This document shows, one piece after another, positions 63,714 to 64,000 of a DNA stretch of 64,000 nt. The position numbers and the translations under genes are program-made. The notes under the pieces were generated by a model. That model was not told where the DNA came from and made no database searches. It was given only the letters and a program-made list of their open reading frames with translations. The stretch lies in the NCBI RefSeq assembly GCF_907164905.1, contig NZ_CAJRAF010000001.1, positions 1 to 64,000 on the forward strand. The letters are read 5' to 3'. Position 1 is the first letter of the stretch; each line of letters starts with the position of its first letter. The DNA is from Dyadobacter sp. CECT 9275 (GTDB taxonomy: Bacteria; Bacteroidota; Bacteroidia; Cytophagales; Spirosomataceae).

Positions 63714-64000
63714 ATGAATCGTCGTATTTTAAATTCTCTGATATTCCTTTCTGTAGCTGCTCTTGTTCTGAGTTTTGCTGCCAGGCCATCGGACCCGTTT
63801 GCGGCTGACCGGCCCACGGAAATAGCAAAAAAAGGAAAATGGGTTAGCTTATTTGATGGTAAATCATTTGACGGGTGGCACTCTTATCTTAAAAAAGAGG
63901 TACTCCCGCAATGGAAAATAGAGGATGGGGCTATCATGCTCTCTGAAAAAGGCGGGGGAGATTTGCTCACCAACAAAGCGTATGAGAATTTTGAACTGGA
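63714..64000 (+). CDS. DUF1080 (3-keto-disaccharide hydrolase type) secreted protein, partial
   Basis: First 95 codons, cut by the window end. A signal peptide (MNRRILNSLIFLSVAALVLS) is followed by KGKWVSLFDGKSFDGWHSY, EVLPQWKIEDGAIMLSEKGGGDLLTNKAYENFEL, the opening of the DUF1080 concanavalin-like fold (SLFDG...GW motif). Members act on 3-keto-glycosides or bind glycans. It starts 17 bp after dgoK and probably belongs to the same operon. Confidence 0.92.
   Translation, partial: MNRRILNSLIFLSVAALVLSFAARPSDPFAADRPTEIAKKGKWVSLFDGKSFDGWHSYLKKEVLPQWKIEDGAIMLSEKGGGDLLTNKAYENFEL

Overview
The window comes from a bacterium of the phylum Bacteroidota, probably a Cytophagales genome close to Dyadobacter or Spirosoma (inference). 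Support: SusC/SusD outer-membrane pairs, two proteins with C-terminal type IX secretion (T9SS) sorting domains, an ECF sigma/FecR pair, TAnnTTTG -7 promoter boxes, and a Bacteroidota-type tyrosine integrase.

Left arm, 1 to about 14,250: the right end of a genomic island abutting the 3' end of a tRNA-His gene. Just inside the tRNA lie a tyrosine integrase (12783-14003), a RhuM-Fic/Doc protein (11569-12531), a decayed second integrase (10851-11438), an IS21-family element (8224-10850) and a Fic gene cut by that element (7629-about 8223). Next, on the minus strand, comes a type I restriction-modification locus: hsdM, hsdS, an ABC-type ATPase gene, a Fic gene and hsdR, which runs off the left edge. 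A 61-residue gene on the opposite strand overlaps the Fic 3' end and carries a Fic-inhibitory motif. hsdS, the ATPase gene, fic and hsdR contain about 12 one-base indels, nearly all in homopolymers, while hsdM is clean. They are therefore either recent frameshift pseudogenes or affected by local consensus errors.

Core, 14,250 to 52,300: chromosomal genes. In order: Fe/Mn superoxide dismutase, tadA-like deaminase, a 1374-residue T9SS protein with Ig-like repeats, a GH3 glycosidase fused to a class C beta-lactamase-like domain, an ABC ATPase, a heparan-glucosaminide acetyltransferase-like membrane protein, a T9SS metalloprotease, a small lipoprotein, sbcC, an auxin-GH3-type acyl-adenylate enzyme, a GlsB/YeaQ membrane protein, an S41 protease and ornithine aminotransferase. 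Then come a TPP riboswitch driving a TonB receptor (probable thiamine-related uptake), a multi-pass GT-C-like protein, hemE, a gmhB-like phosphatase, a 41-residue lipoprotein, arginine decarboxylase and a TetR-TolC-MFP-RND efflux operon.

Scar, 52,300 to 54,340: a tRNA-Pro gene flanked by a decayed tRNA-Pro copy and a possible 3' fragment, a RelE/ParE-type toxin-antitoxin pair, and the first ~55 codons of a lost Eco57I/TaqI-like restriction-modification gene. This looks like the remains of an excised or decayed island.

Right arm, 54,349 to 64,000: a polysaccharide-type utilisation locus on the plus strand. ECF sigma factor and FecR anti-sigma factor (cell-surface signalling) precede SusC with an STN domain, SusD, a sialidase-like BNR protein, a 2-dehydro-3-deoxygalactonokinase and a DUF1080 (3-keto-disaccharide hydrolase type) gene cut by the right edge. 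The last four complete genes are nearly contiguous and probably form one operon for uptake and breakdown of a sugar-acid-containing glycan.
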